A stretch of DNA of 64,000 nucleotides from Variovorax paradoxus B4 (GCF_000463015.1 NC_022247.1:5084001-5148000); one strand, 5' to 3'. Counted from the first letter of the stretch, positions 1-9,871 are shown. Notes: a model not told the origin generated them from the letters alone. Program-made: numbers and translations.

Positions 1-670
1 CCGCTTCGCCGTGGTGTACGAAACCTTCGAGGCCGACGGCCAGGCGCTGCGCAGCGGCCGCGTGCTTTCGGCCGAGTTCGAGAGCGGCGGCAAGGTGCAC
101 CAGGCCGTGTGGTTCCAGCCCCCGGGCCAGAAGGGCAGTTATTACCGCCCGAACGGCGACAGCCTGCGCAAGGCCTACCTGAGCTCGCCGGTCGAGTTTT
201 CGCGCGTGTCGAGCGGCTTCGCGATGCGCATGCACCCGATCCTCAACAGCTGGCGCCAGCACAACGGCATCGACTTCGCAGCCCCCACGGGCACCGCGGT
301 GCGCAGCGTCGGCGACGGCACGGTCGATTTTGCCGGCACGCAAAACGGCTACGGCAACATCGTCATCATCAAGCACCGCAACAACCAGCAGACGGCCTAC
401 GCCCACCTGAGCCGCATCAACGTCAAGGCTGGCGAGAGCATCAGCCAGGGCCAGACGATCGGCGCCGTGGGCTCCACCGGCTGGGCCACGGGCCCTCACC
501 TGCACTTCGAGTTCCGCGTGAACGGCGAATACCAGGACCCCACCTCCATCGCGCAAGAGGGCGGCGCCCCCATCACTGCGTCCATGCGCCCGGCCTTCGA
601 GCGCATGGCGGTCGGTGCGCGCACCGAACTGGCCGCCGCGTTCTCGGTCATCCAGGCCAGCGCGGACTGA
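1..670 (+). CDS. M23 family metallopeptidase (LytM-type), 5' truncated
   Basis: This is the C-terminal part of a periplasmic peptidoglycan endopeptidase or LytM-type activator. The frame is open to the left edge (R-F-A precede the first possible GTG at 11), so the true start lies outside. The LytM/M23 fold is visible: the metal-binding HNGIDFAAP motif (H-x3-D), a core around YGNIVIIKH and the second signature GPHLHFEFR. All usual zinc ligands appear present, so it is probably an active enzyme rather than a degenerate EnvC-type activator. anmK starts 31 bp downstream on the same strand, giving a small cell-wall turnover pair. The substrate crosslink cannot be told from sequence. Confidence 0.9.
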   Translation, partial: RFAVVYETFEADGQALRSGRVLSAEFESGGKVHQAVWFQPPGQKGSYYRPNGDSLRKAYLSSPVEFSRVSSGFAMRMHPILNSWRQHNGIDFAAPTGTAVRSVGDGTVDFAGTQNGYGNIVIIKHRNNQQTAYAHLSRINVKAGESISQGQTIGAVGSTGWATGPHLHFEFRVNGEYQDPTSIAQEGGAPITASMRPAFERMAVGARTELAAAFSVIQASAD

Positions 671-701
671 GCCCGGCGCGCGGCTCGCCTTCCATATTGC
701 G

Positions 702-1829
702 ATGGCCGCCGAACTGTTCATCGGCCTGATGTCCGGCACCTCGCTCGACGGGGTCGACGGCGTGCTGGCCGATTTCGCGGACGGCCGCATCGCCGTGCGG
801 GCCTATGCCACGGCGCCCTTTCCAGCGGCGCTGCGCACCGAGCTGATGGCGCTCAACACCCCCGGCGACAACGAACTTCACCGCGCCGCGCTCGCCGGCA
901 ACGGCCTGGCCCGGATCTATGCCGGCGTGGCCAATCAGCTCCTGGCGGACGGCGGCATTCCCGCCAGCCAGGTGACCGCCCTCGGCGCGCACGGGCAAAC
1001 GGTCCGCCACCGGCCCACCGAGTTCGACGGCGTCGGCTACACCCTGCAGGTCAACAACCCCTCGCTGCTGGCCGAGCTGACCGGCATCGACGTGGTCGCG
1101 GACTTCCGCAGCCGCGACCTGGCGGCAGGCGGACAGGGCGCACCGCTGGTGCCGGCCTTCCATCGCGCGCTGTTCGCACGCGCCGACGAACCCGTTGCGG
1201 TGCTGAATGTCGGCGGCATCTCCAACCTGAGCCTGCTGCCCGCGGCCAACGCGCCGGGAGACCCGGCGGTGCTTGGCTTCGACTGCGGCCCCGGCAATGC
1301 CTTGATGGACCACTGGTGCCAGCTCCATACCGGCCAGCCCTTCGACCGCGGCGGGCAATGGGCAGCGAGCGGGCAGGTGCTGCCCGACCTGCTCGCCCGG
1401 CTGCAGGCTGATCCGTATTTTGCGAAGGCACCTCCCAAGAGCACCGGGCGTGACCTGTTCAATCCCGCATGGCTGTCCGCCGGCCTGGGCCCGGCCACGG
1501 GCGCGGCGCCGGCCGACGTGCAGGCCACCTTGACCGAGTTCACCGCCAGCGTCTGTGCAGCCGACGTTGTTCGCTATGGAAACAATAGCAAACTGCTGGT
1601 CGTTTGTGGCGGCGGGGCGCTGAATGATCATCTGCTCGAGCGCCTGCGCGCACGCTTGCCCGGCGTGGAAGTGGCCGCCTCCACGGCGCACGGCCTGCCC
1701 CCGCTGCAGGTCGAGGCCGCGGCTTTTGCCTGGCTGGCCCGAAGCACGGTGCGGCGTGAAGCAGGCAACCTGGCCAGCGTGACCGGCGCAAGGGGCGCCC
1801 GCGTGCTCGGAGCGGCCTACCCCGCCTGA
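702..1829 (+). CDS. anmK: Anhydro-N-acetylmuramic acid kinase
   Basis: AnmK phosphorylates 1,6-anhydro-MurNAc recovered from the wall to give MurNAc-6-phosphate, in the cytoplasm. The product is 375 residues, the normal family length. The N-terminal phosphate-binding signature FIGLMSGTSLDGVDGV lies at residues 5-20, followed by GAHGQTVRHRP, the DFRSRDLAAGGQGAPLVP block and the C-terminal VCGGGALND motif, all typical of the sugar kinase fold. I chose ATG 702 because the conserved MSGTSLDG motif follows at the usual distance. An earlier in-frame start at 615 would overlap the upstream peptidase. It probably shares a transcript with the M23 gene. Confidence 0.95.
   Translation: MAAELFIGLMSGTSLDGVDGVLADFADGRIAVRAYATAPFPAALRTELMALNTPGDNELHRAALAGNGLARIYAGVANQLLADGGIPASQVTALGAHGQTVRHRPTEFDGVGYTLQVNNPSLLAELTGIDVVADFRSRDLAAGGQGAPLVPAFHRALFARADEPVAVLNVGGISNLSLLPAANAPGDPAVLGFDCGPGNALMDHWCQLHTGQPFDRGGQWAASGQVLPDLLARLQADPYFAKAPPKSTGRDLFNPAWLSAGLGPATGAAPADVQATLTEFTASVCAADVVRYGNNSKLLVVCGGGALNDHLLERLRARLPGVEVAASTAHGLPPLQVEAAAFAWLARSTVRREAGNLASVTGARGARVLGAAYPA
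1573..1589 (+). repeat. Short GCTAT hairpin inside anmK
   Basis: GCTAT, a 7-nt spacer and ATAGC form a small hairpin followed by AAACTGCTGG. It resembles the hairpin at 5221-5237 and, from memory, short hairpin repeats with GCTA/TAGC stems that are scattered in Comamonadaceae genomes. It is read in frame as part of AnmK. Membership in a repeat family is inference. Confidence 0.35.
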
Positions 1830-1841
1830 CGGGGCGGGTCA

Positions 1842-3272
1842 TCACCCCTGGCCTGAAACCTCCGGCTGTGCAGGATGCGCCGCGCGCACCTCTGCCGGCA
1901 AATGCCAGAAAATCAGTGCAGAGGCGATCGTGACGAGCCCCATGCTCGCAAAAGTGGCCTGGAAGGCATCGAGCGTCTGCTTCGCCGTCTCCAGGCCAAA
2001 AACGCCGGTATAGCCGGCCAGCACCGCGCTCGCGGCGGCCACGCCGAGGCTCATTGCGAGCATCTGGACCATCGACAACAGGCTGTTGCCGCTGCTGGCC
2101 ATGCCTCCGTCCAGGTCCTTCAGCGTGATCGTGTTCATGGCGGTGAACTGAAGCGAGTTGACGGCACCGAAGACCAGCAATTGCAGGATGTGCAGCGCGA
2201 CCGGCTGGTCCGGCCCGGTCAGGCCGAAACTGGCCATCGCGAGCCCCACCAGGACGGTGTTGGCCACCAGCACCCTCCGGTAGCCATGGCGGGTGATCAG
2301 CGGGGTCGCGAAACGCTTCATGGCCATGCCGGCCAGCGCGATCGGCAGCATCATGAGTCCCGCCCGAAGCGGCGAATAGCCCAGCGAGACCTGCAGCAGC
2401 AAGGGCACGAGAAACGGCATGCAACTGCTGCCGAGCCGCGAGAACAGGTTGCCGAGCAAGCCGATGCTGAGCGTGGGCACGCCGAAGAGCGAGGGCGAGA
2501 ACAGCGGCTCGGGCCGGCGCGCGGCATGCAGCCAGTAGGCCACCACGCTCGCAAAGCCGAACACCAGCAACAGCAGCACGCTGACCTGCCGCAACCCCAT
2601 CCCGGAAACGCCGTCGAGCGCCAGAGAAATCGCGACCATGCCGAAGGCCAGCATCGCGTACCCCGCGCCGTCGAAGCGCCGCTCGACGGCCCCGCGCAGG
2701 TCGGGCATGAAGCGCAGCGTCGCCAGGCAGCCCGCCAATCCCACAGGCACGTTGATCAGGAAGATCCAGTGCCAGGAGGCGTACTGCACCAGCCAGCCAC
2801 CCAGCGTGGGCCCGAGCAACGGCCCGATCAGCCCTGGAATGGCGACGAAGCTCATCGCCTGCAGGAACTCGCCGCGCGGCACGGTGCGCAGCAGCGCCAG
2901 GCGCCCCACGGGCAGCAGCAAGGCGCCGCCCAGGCCCTGCACCACCCGTGCAGCGACCAGCTGCCCCACGCCCACCGACAGGGCGCACAGGACGGAACCG
3001 ATGACGAACAGCACAATGGCCGAGAAGAACACGCGCCGGGTGCCGAACCGGTCGGCGATCCAGCCGGAGGCCGGGATCAGCATCGCCATGGTGAGCGCGT
3101 AGGCCACCACCACCGACTGCATGCGCAGGGGGCTTTCGCCCAGGCTGGCGGCCATGGCCGGCAGCGCGGTGTTGATGATGGTCGCGTCGAGGGTCTGCAT
3201 GAAGAAGCCGATCGCCACGAGCCAGAGCAGGCTCTTGCGGGCAGGATCGATGGCCGTTGCAGCGGATGTCAT
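1842..3272 (-). CDS. MFS drug-type exporter, MdtD-like (DHA2 group)
   Basis: This is an inner-membrane proton-driven exporter of the major facilitator superfamily. Its 476 residues align well by eye with E. coli MdtD (YegB): GFFMQTLDATIINTALPAMA at the start, the loop motif DRFGTRRVF, PVGRLALLRTVPR, YASWHWIFLINVPVG and SSGNSLLSMVQMLAMSLGV near the end. Many hydrophobic helices are visible throughout. The substrate is unknown. It sits between anmK and erpA but points leftward, away from erpA's terminator, so it is probably its own unit. ATG 3272 gives a start directly before the first transmembrane segment. Confidence 0.88.
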   Translation of the reverse strand: MTSAATAIDPARKSLLWLVAIGFFMQTLDATIINTALPAMAASLGESPLRMQSVVVAYALTMAMLIPASGWIADRFGTRRVFFSAIVLFVIGSVLCALSVGVGQLVAARVVQGLGGALLLPVGRLALLRTVPRGEFLQAMSFVAIPGLIGPLLGPTLGGWLVQYASWHWIFLINVPVGLAGCLATLRFMPDLRGAVERRFDGAGYAMLAFGMVAISLALDGVSGMGLRQVSVLLLLVFGFASVVAYWLHAARRPEPLFSPSLFGVPTLSIGLLGNLFSRLGSSCMPFLVPLLLQVSLGYSPLRAGLMMLPIALAGMAMKRFATPLITRHGYRRVLVANTVLVGLAMASFGLTGPDQPVALHILQLLVFGAVNSLQFTAMNTITLKDLDGGMASSGNSLLSMVQMLAMSLGVAAASAVLAGYTGVFGLETAKQTLDAFQATFASMGLVTIASALIFWHLPAEVRAAHPAQPEVSGQG

Positions 3273-3305
3273 GAGATGGCGGGAAAGAAGAAAGCGACGG
3301 GCAGC

Positions 3306-3332
3306 AAAAAGCCGCCCGAAGGCGGCTTTTTT
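3306..3332 (-). terminator. Rho-independent terminator after erpA
   Basis: A perfect GCCGCC/GGCGGC stem with a CGAA loop is flanked by A5 on one side and T6 on the other, so it could act in both directions. It lies 36 bp after the erpA stop on the minus strand. Confidence 0.8.
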
Positions 3333-3367
3333 AAAGAACGAATGCTGGTGACAGCATCAACAGGGCA

Positions 3368-3733
3368 TCAGGCCGAGAAGCTCGATCCGCAGCCGCAGGT
3401 GCTGGTGGCGTTCGGGTTCTTGATCACGAACTGGGCGCCTTGCAGGTCTTCCTTGTAGTCGATCTCGGCGCCGACCAGGTACTGGTAGCTCATGGCATCG
3501 ATCAGCAGCGACACGCCGTTCTTGGTCATGGTGGTGTCGTCTTCGTTCGTGATTTCATCGAAGGTGAAACCATATTGGAAGCCCGAGCACCCACCGCCCT
3601 GCACGAACACGCGCAGCTTGAGGTCGGGATTGCCCTCTTCGGCGATCAGGTCGGCCACCTTGGCAGCCGCGCTGTCGGTGAAGACGATCGGTTCGGGCAT
3701 CTGGGTCTGGATGTTTTCGGCAACAGCGCTCAT
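3368..3733 (-). CDS. erpA: Iron-sulfur cluster insertion protein ErpA (A-type carrier)
   Basis: ErpA is an A-type carrier that passes Fe-S clusters to apo-enzymes in the cytoplasm. The 121-residue product has the three conserved cluster cysteines: Cys49 in [11 protein letters not shown] and Cys113/Cys115 in the C-terminal CGCGSSFS. The N-terminus [18 protein letters not shown] is typical of ErpA. The start is ATG 3733 because AAGGAG lies 12-17 bases upstream and the family begins here; a longer frame upstream lacks conservation. Terminator hairpins lie on both sides, so the gene is monocistronic, downstream of rplM-rpsI as is common in this order. Confidence 0.95.
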   Translation of the reverse strand: MSAVAENIQTQMPEPIVFTDSAAAKVADLIAEEGNPDLKLRVFVQGGGCSGFQYGFTFDEITNEDDTTMTKNGVSLLIDAMSYQYLVGAEIDYKEDLQGAQFVIKNPNATSTCGCGSSFSA

Positions 3734-3870
3734 GGGGGGGTAACTCCTTGGGGGCCGAACATGCGGCCAACGACCAATGCTACTGCAATGCCGCATTCTT
3801 GGCTGGCAGACGGCAGCGAGCACCCAATGCAAGTGGGGTCGAACACACGTCCGCCAAGGCTGCGGCAAAG

Positions 3871-3895
3871 AAAAAGCCGCCCGGAGGCGGCTTTT
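3871..3895 (-). terminator. Rho-independent terminator after rpsI
   Basis: GCCGCC-CGGA-GGCGGC hairpin with flanking A5/T4 runs, 18 bp after the rpsI stop. It has the same stem as the terminator at 3306-3332. Confidence 0.8.
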
Positions 3896-3912
3896 GTTCG
3901 CAGTGAACAGTA

Positions 3913-4305
3913 TCAGCGCTTGCTGAACTGCTTGCGGCGGCGTGCAGAGTGCAGACCGACCTTCTTGCGCTCGACTTCACGTGCATCGCGCGTGACGTAG
4001 CCGGCCTGGCTCAGCACCGGCTTGAGGCTTGCGTCGTAGTCGATCAGCGCACGGGTGATGCCGTGGCGCGTTGCGCCGGCCTGGCCCGATTCGCCGCCAC
4101 CTGCCACGTTGACCATGACGTCGAACGCTTCGGTGTTGTTGGTCAGCACCAGGGGCTGCTTGGCAATCATGATCGAGGTTTCGCGGCCGAAGAACTCCTG
4201 GATGTCCTTGCCGTTGACCGTGATCTTGCCGGTGCCCTTTTTCAGAAACACACGGGCGACGCTCGATTTGCGACGGCCGGTGCCATTGTTCCATTCACCA
4301 ATCAT
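3913..4305 (-). CDS. rpsI: 30S ribosomal protein S9
   Basis: S9 is a head protein of the small ribosomal subunit whose C-terminal tail reaches the P-site tRNA. The 130-residue product starts [19 protein letters not shown] and ends with the basic tail [10 protein letters not shown], both diagnostic. ATG 4305 is preferred over a TTG two codons upstream because AAGGAG is well spaced and the family begins at MIG. The gene follows rplM by 12 bp in the usual rplM-rpsI operon. Confidence 0.98.
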   Translation of the reverse strand: MIGEWNNGTGRRKSSVARVFLKKGTGKITVNGKDIQEFFGRETSIMIAKQPLVLTNNTEAFDVMVNVAGGGESGQAGATRHGITRALIDYDASLKPVLSQAGYVTRDAREVERKKVGLHSARRRKQFSKR

Positions 4306-4317
4306 TCTCAAGGCTCC

Positions 4318-4749
4318 TTACAGTTCCAGCACTTTGGGCTGTTGGGCGGTGTGCGGGTGCTCAGCACCACCGTACACCTTGAGTTTCTTGATCATCGCGT
4401 AGCCGAGCGGGCCCTTGGGCAGCATGCCCTTGACGGCCTTTTCCAGGGCGCGGCCCGGATGCTTGGCTTGCATGTCGCGGAAGTTCGTGGCCGTGATACC
4501 GCCCGGGTAGCCCGAGTGACGGTAGTAGACCTTGTCGATCGGCTTGGCGCCGGTGACGCGCAGCTGGGCTGCGTTGATGATGACGATGAAGTCACCGGTA
4601 TCGACGTGAGGCGTGTAAATGGCCTTGTGTTTGCCGCGCAAACGGAGAGCAACTTCGCTGGCTACTCGTCCGAGGACCTTGTCGGTCGCGTCAATCACAA
4701 ACCACTCGTGCGTCACGTCAGCGGGCTTGGCGCTGAACGTTTTGGTCAT
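4318..4749 (-). CDS. rplM: 50S ribosomal protein L13
   Basis: L13 is an early-assembly protein of the large subunit. The product is 143 residues and contains the family blocks [33 protein letters not shown] and the [10 protein letters not shown] signature. ATG 4749 gives the standard MTKTFSAK start; frame upstream of it is not conserved. It is the first gene of rplM-rpsI. The predicted promoter at 4898-4927 leaves a leader of roughly 140 nt, long enough for autoregulation by L13 as known in enterics, though no structure was resolved here. Confidence 0.98.
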   Translation of the reverse strand: MTKTFSAKPADVTHEWFVIDATDKVLGRVASEVALRLRGKHKAIYTPHVDTGDFIVIINAAQLRVTGAKPIDKVYYRHSGYPGGITATNFRDMQAKHPGRALEKAVKGMLPKGPLGYAMIKKLKVYGGAEHPHTAQQPKVLEL

Positions 4750-4897
4750 GAGTTTTTCTCTAAAAAAAGAGGGTTTGGCGAGCCCTTTTCCACGGTCGGC
4801 GTTCCTCTGACGGGAATCTCTTAGGTGGGTTTGCACATGCCCGCAGGGCGGTAGTGTGTCTCCGCCGCGGGGCTACAAAAACGCTGCGAAGCCCGCG

Positions 4898-4927
4898 ATT
4901 ATACGAAGAATCGGCCAATCGGGGCAA
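4898..4927 (-). promoter_or_regulatory. Predicted sigma-70 promoter of rplM-rpsI
   Basis: On the minus strand a perfect -10 TATAAT (4903-4898) follows a -35-like TTGCCC (4927-4922) with an 18-bp spacer. Transcription would start near 4891. Confidence 0.7.
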
Positions 4928-4968
4928 ATTTGGACCAGCAGGCCGCCCAAGCCGTTACCATCGACCCC

Positions 4969-5919
4969 ATGTTCAGTTACCGCCACGCCTTCCACGCCGG
5001 CAACCACGCCGACGTGCTCAAGCACACGGTGCTGATTGCCACGCTCGACCACCTGCTCGAAAAAGAAGCCGCGCTGACCGTGGTCGACACCCACGCCGGC
5101 GCCGGCCTGTACCGCCTCGACGGCGACTACGCCGGCACCAGCGGGGAGGCCGCCGAAGGCGTGCTGCGCCTGCTGGCCGACAAGAAAACAGCTGCTTCGT
5201 CGGCCCCCGCTGCAAAGTCAGCTACCAAAAAGGTAGCGCCCGAAGCCGAAGCACCCCTGGCCGACGCGATTGCACGCTACCTGAGCGTGATCCACGACTT
5301 CAACCCCAAGGGCGGCGCCCGCATCTATCCCGGCTCGCCTTTCATCGTGCATCACCTGCTGCGCGACCACGACAAGCTCAAGCTGTTCGAACTGCATCCC
5401 ACCGATGCCCGCACGCTGGACGCCAACATCGCGCAGCTCGAGGCGGGCCGGCAGATCGCGGTGCTGCGCGAAGACGGCTTCGGCAGCGCCACCAAGTTCC
5501 TGCCGCCGCCCTCGCGCCGCGCGCTGGTGCTGATGGATCCGAGCTATGAAATCAAGAGCGACTACGGCCGCGTGCTCGACTTTGCGGCCGAGGCGCTCAA
5601 GCGCTTTGCCACCGGCACCTACGCCATCTGGTACCCGATCATTCCGCGTCCCGAGGCGCACGACCTGCCACGGCGGCTCAAGACCCTGGCCACCAAGGCC
5701 GGCAAGCCCTGGCTGCACGCCACGCTGACGGTCAAGTCGAGCAAGCTGACCACCACGCCGACGGGCGAAACCCAGCGTCCGGGCCTGCCGGCCAGCGGCA
5801 TGTTCCTGATCAATCCGCCCTACACCCTGAAGCCGCTGCTGGCTGCCGCCCTGCCCCAGCTGGTGGAACGGCTGGCGCAAGACCGGCACGCCACCTTCTC
5901 GCTCGACTCGGGCGGCTAG
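4969..5919 (+). CDS. rlmJ: 23S rRNA (adenine(2030)-N6)-methyltransferase RlmJ
   Basis: RlmJ methylates A2030 of 23S rRNA using SAM. The start MFSYRHAFHAGNHADVLKH is the family signature; VVDTHAGAGLYRLDG carries the SAM-binding loop, and LVLMDPSYE corresponds to the catalytic DPPY-type motif. The product is 316 residues, about 35 longer than E. coli RlmJ. Part of the excess is a low-complexity Lys/Ala stretch near residues 72-92 that coincides with a DNA hairpin repeat (5221-5237). ATG 4969 is chosen because the family begins MFSYRHAFHAGN. The gene is divergent from rplM and convergent with rlpA. Confidence 0.93.
   Translation: MFSYRHAFHAGNHADVLKHTVLIATLDHLLEKEAALTVVDTHAGAGLYRLDGDYAGTSGEAAEGVLRLLADKKTAASSAPAAKSATKKVAPEAEAPLADAIARYLSVIHDFNPKGGARIYPGSPFIVHHLLRDHDKLKLFELHPTDARTLDANIAQLEAGRQIAVLREDGFGSATKFLPPPSRRALVLMDPSYEIKSDYGRVLDFAAEALKRFATGTYAIWYPIIPRPEAHDLPRRLKTLATKAGKPWLHATLTVKSSKLTTTPTGETQRPGLPASGMFLINPPYTLKPLLAAALPQLVERLAQDRHATFSLDSGG
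5221..5237 (+). repeat. GCTACC hairpin repeat inserted in rlmJ
   Basis: GCTACC-AAAAA-GGTAGC is a perfect 6-bp stem. It is read in frame as part of a low-complexity segment that E. coli RlmJ lacks, which suggests a repeat insertion tolerated in a surface loop. Confidence 0.45.
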
Positions 5920-5943
5920 GCCCCGGCGGGTCTTCTGCCGGAC

Positions 5944-6639
5944 TTATCGGCGGCGGCGCGGCGGCACTTTCACCTGGCGGCGTGCAGGTGCCGGGGCAGC
6001 CGCCGGTGTTTGCGCCTGCGCCTCGCCCTCTTCCACCTCGGAGCCACCGCAACGCATGCCCTCGCGGTCGATGATCGTCAGCGCCACCTGCTTGATGCCG
6101 AGCCCGATCAGCCCGATGCGCTCGGCCGCGGCACGGCTCAGGTCGATGATGCGGCCCTGCGCATAAGGTCCCCGGTCGGTGATGCGCACCAGCACCTCGC
6201 TGCCGTTGACCAGGCTGCGCACGCAAACGCGGGTATTGAACGGCAAGGTCTTGTGGGCCGCCGTCATGGCCGTCATGTCGAAGCGCTCGCCGCTGGCGGT
6301 CTTGCGCTGGTGGAACTGAATGCCGTACCAGGAGGCCCCGCCGCGCTCGAAGATCTCGCGGGAGCTGCCATCGCCGGGCACGCCGTCGTCGGGCCCCAGC
6401 TCGCCGGTGCCGGACACGGCAAGGTCATAGCGAACCGACGGCACGTTCGATCGAGCCGGCGCCCCTGGAGGTACTGCCAATTTGCGCGGCAGGGGCAGGA
6501 GCTTGGCGTCCTTGTCGGTCTGCCCACCCTCGGTGGCCGGCGGCATGGCGCATCCGGCCAGCACGCAGGTTGCCGCGACCAGCGCGACACGAAGCGAAGT
6601 GAGCAGCCGATGGCCTGCTCCAGGACGCCACCCCTTCAA
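5944..6639 (-). CDS. rlpA: RlpA-family septal ring lytic transglycosylase lipoprotein
   Basis: RlpA proteins are lipoproteins that cleave glycan strands lacking stem peptides. A lipoprotein signal ends at LAGC near residue 30. The double-psi beta-barrel spans roughly residues 115-210: ASWYGIQFHQRKTASGERFD, AAHKTLPFNTRV, and ITDRGPYAQGRIIDLS with the conserved Asp residues. A SPOR domain is absent; the C-terminus is a Pro/Arg/Ala-rich tail. No ATG or GTG gives a signal peptide. TTG 6639 does, starting M-K-G-W-R, with GGAG eight bases upstream and a TTGA overlap with the metF stop, so translation is probably coupled to metF. Length would be 231 residues. Confidence 0.85.
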   Translation of the reverse strand: MKGWRPGAGHRLLTSLRVALVAATCVLAGCAMPPATEGGQTDKDAKLLPLPRKLAVPPGAPARSNVPSVRYDLAVSGTGELGPDDGVPGDGSSREIFERGGASWYGIQFHQRKTASGERFDMTAMTAAHKTLPFNTRVCVRSLVNGSEVLVRITDRGPYAQGRIIDLSRAAAERIGLIGLGIKQVALTIIDREGMRCGGSEVEEGEAQAQTPAAAPAPARRQVKVPPRRRR

Positions 6640-7460
6640 CCGAGGCGCTCCAGTACAGCCAGCGTGGCCGCCGACTGGTTCATCGTGTAGAAGTGCAGCG
6701 CCGGTGCGCCGCCGTCGCGCAGGCGTGCGCAGAGGTCGGTCACCACGTCCAGGCCAAAGGCCTTGATGGAGGCCGTGTCGTCGCCGAAGCCCTGCAGCCG
6801 CAGGCGGATCCAGCGCGGGATCTCGGCGCCGCAGGCATCCGAGAAGCGCATGAGCTGCGTCGAGCTGGTGATCGGCATGATGCCCGGCACGATCGGCGTG
6901 TCGAGCCCCAGCTTGCGCACGTCGTCGACAAAGCGGAAATACGCCTCGGGACTGAAGAAATACTGCGTGATCGCGGAATCGGCGCCGGCCTTCACCTTGG
7001 TGGCGAAGGCCTGCAGGTCGGCCTCGGGCGAGCGTGCCTGCGGATGCACCTCGGGGTAGCAGGCCACCTCGATGTGGAAGTCGCGCCCGGTCTCCTCGCG
7101 GATGAAGGCCACGAGGTCGCTCGCATACAGGAACTCGCCGCCGATGCCGTAGCCGCTCGGCAGGTCGCCGCGCAGGGCCACCAGGCGCTTCACACCCATG
7201 GCCTTGAGCTCGGCCAGCTGCTCGCGCACGGTGGCGCGCGTGGCGCCGATGCACGAGAAGTGGCTGGCGGCATCGACGCCCTCGGACAGGATCTCCTGCA
7301 CCGCACCGAAAGTGCCCTGGTGCGTGGAGCCGCCTGCGCCGTAGGTCACCGAGCAGAACTCGGGCTTGCGCGCATACAGCTGCTGGCGCACCGCGCGCAG
7401 CTTGACCGCGCCTTCGGGCGTCTTGGTCGGAAAGAATTCGAAACTCAGCGGAAGGCGCAC
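6636..7460 (-). CDS. metF: 5,10-methylenetetrahydrofolate reductase
   Basis: MetF is an FAD enzyme that makes 5-methyl-THF for methionine synthesis. The 274-residue product shows LSFEFFPTKTPEG at the N-terminus, FCSVTYGAGGST, ALRGDLPSG and the VPGIMPITS block, all characteristic. The start is GTG 7460, preceded by GGAG six bases upstream; sequence before it overlaps tlyA and is not conserved. It is the third gene of ahcY-tlyA-metF-rlpA. Together with AhcY it links SAH removal to remethylation of homocysteine, in keeping with SAH-riboswitch control. Confidence 0.95.
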   Translation of the reverse strand: MRLPLSFEFFPTKTPEGAVKLRAVRQQLYARKPEFCSVTYGAGGSTHQGTFGAVQEILSEGVDAASHFSCIGATRATVREQLAELKAMGVKRLVALRGDLPSGYGIGGEFLYASDLVAFIREETGRDFHIEVACYPEVHPQARSPEADLQAFATKVKAGADSAITQYFFSPEAYFRFVDDVRKLGLDTPIVPGIMPITSSTQLMRFSDACGAEIPRWIRLRLQGFGDDTASIKAFGLDVVTDLCARLRDGGAPALHFYTMNQSAATLAVLERLG

Positions 7461-7470
7461 TTGCGTCTCC

Positions 7471-8262
7471 TCAGGAGCCGTCCGCGCGAACAGCGCGCAC
7501 GGCGTGAATGAAAAACTCGCGGTTGCCGTCGCCGCCGGCAATGGGGCTGTCGAACCACCGCAGCACGCGCAGCCCGAGCGCCTCGCAGGCATCGCGCAGG
7601 CGCTTTTCGACCACCGCATACATCGACGCGTCGCGCACGATGCCGCCCTTGCCGACCTGTCCCGGCTGCAGCTCGAACTGCGGCTTGACGAGCATCAGCA
7701 GCTGGCCGTCGTCGGCCAGGAACGGCACCACGGCCGGCAGCACCAGCGTGAGCGAGATGAACGACAGGTCGCCGACGATCAGGTCGAAGCGCAGTTCGGA
7801 AGGCTCTTCGCCTTCTTCTTCCTGCAGGTCGTCCGGCGACAACGCACGCGCATTGACGCCTTCGATGGCCACCACACGCGCGTCCTCGCGCAGCCGCGCA
7901 TGCAGCTGCCCGTGGCCGACATCGACGCCCACCACCTTTGCCGCGCCGCCTTGCAGCAGGCAGTCGGTGAAGCCGCCGGTCGACTGGCCCACGTCGAGGC
8001 ACAGCTTGCCGTCGGCACTGACGCCACTCGCCGCCAGTGCGCCTTCGAGCTTGAGCCCGCCGCGCGAGACGTAGCGCGCCTCGGCCGCATCGTCGAGCTC
8101 GACCTCGGCGGACTCGGGCACCTCGTCGCGGTTCTTCACCACCGAACGCCACGCGTCCGCGCTGCCCGCATCGCGCCAGCGCATGCCGCCGGCGATCAGC
8201 CGCACGGCCTGCGAGCGCGAAGCGGCGAGGCCGCGTTCGACCAGCAATTGATCAGCGCGCAT
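7471..8262 (-). CDS. tlyA: TlyA-family rRNA 2'-O-methyltransferase
   Basis: TlyA/FtsJ-type proteins methylate ribose 2'-OH in rRNA, and some are also called hemolysins. The 263-residue product has an N-terminal S4 RNA-binding domain (MRADQLLVERGLAASRSQAV), a SAM site in CLDVGQSTGGFTDCLL, and the K-D-K-E catalytic set seen in RGGLKLEGAL, VGDLSFISL, LVKPQFE and NREFFIH. ATG 8262 follows directly on the ahcY TGA with no gap. Placement between ahcY and metF is typical of beta-proteobacterial SAH-riboswitch operons. Whether it targets 16S, 23S or both is not decided by sequence. Confidence 0.9.
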   Translation of the reverse strand: MRADQLLVERGLAASRSQAVRLIAGGMRWRDAGSADAWRSVVKNRDEVPESAEVELDDAAEARYVSRGGLKLEGALAASGVSADGKLCLDVGQSTGGFTDCLLQGGAAKVVGVDVGHGQLHARLREDARVVAIEGVNARALSPDDLQEEEGEEPSELRFDLIVGDLSFISLTLVLPAVVPFLADDGQLLMLVKPQFELQPGQVGKGGIVRDASMYAVVEKRLRDACEALGLRVLRWFDSPIAGGDGNREFFIHAVRAVRADGS

Positions 8263-9702
<1,440 letters not shown>

Positions 9703-9769
9703 GAGAACTCCAACAAAACTAGTTTGAAAGGTGCCACTGCGTTCGGGGGAAAAGACTCACCGCGAGAAC

Positions 9770-9835
9770 AGCGGGTGAGCGTGGTTGCGATGTGGTCCGA
9801 GCCTCACGCCTGGTGGCGCTGCAACGCTCCTCGGA
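9770..9835 (-). promoter_or_regulatory. SAH riboswitch upstream of ahcY
   Basis: Minus-strand sequence in the ahcY leader matches the SAH riboswitch consensus: CCGAGGAGCGTTGC (9834-9821), then AGGCTCGG and CGCTCACC. Pairings seen are GAGCG (9829-9825) with CGCTC (9781-9777) and TCCGAG (9835-9830) with CTCGGA (9801-9796), forming the closing stem and the nested/pseudoknot helix. SAH binding should raise expression of ahcY and downstream genes. It lies about 70 nt before the ahcY start and just after the predicted transcription start. Confidence 0.85.
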
Positions 9836-9842
9836 ACGGCGG

Positions 9843-9871
9843 ATTGTAAACGGGGCGGCGAGGCGAGCCAA
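9843..9871 (-). promoter_or_regulatory. Predicted promoter of the ahcY operon
   Basis: -35 TTGGCT (9871-9866), exactly 17 bp spacer, -10 TACAAT (9848-9843). Transcription would start near 9836, at the first base of the riboswitch, which supports both calls. Confidence 0.7.

Noticed and set aside
1875..3458. Long plus-strand open frame of 527 codons
   Set aside because: It is the antisense of the MFS exporter gene, rich in His/Gln/Arg/Gly as expected from reversed high-GC coding DNA, and matches no family.
4750..4890. Structured L13 leader upstream of rplM
   Set aside because: The leader is long enough, but I could not resolve a conserved fold by eye, so it is not listed as a separate element.
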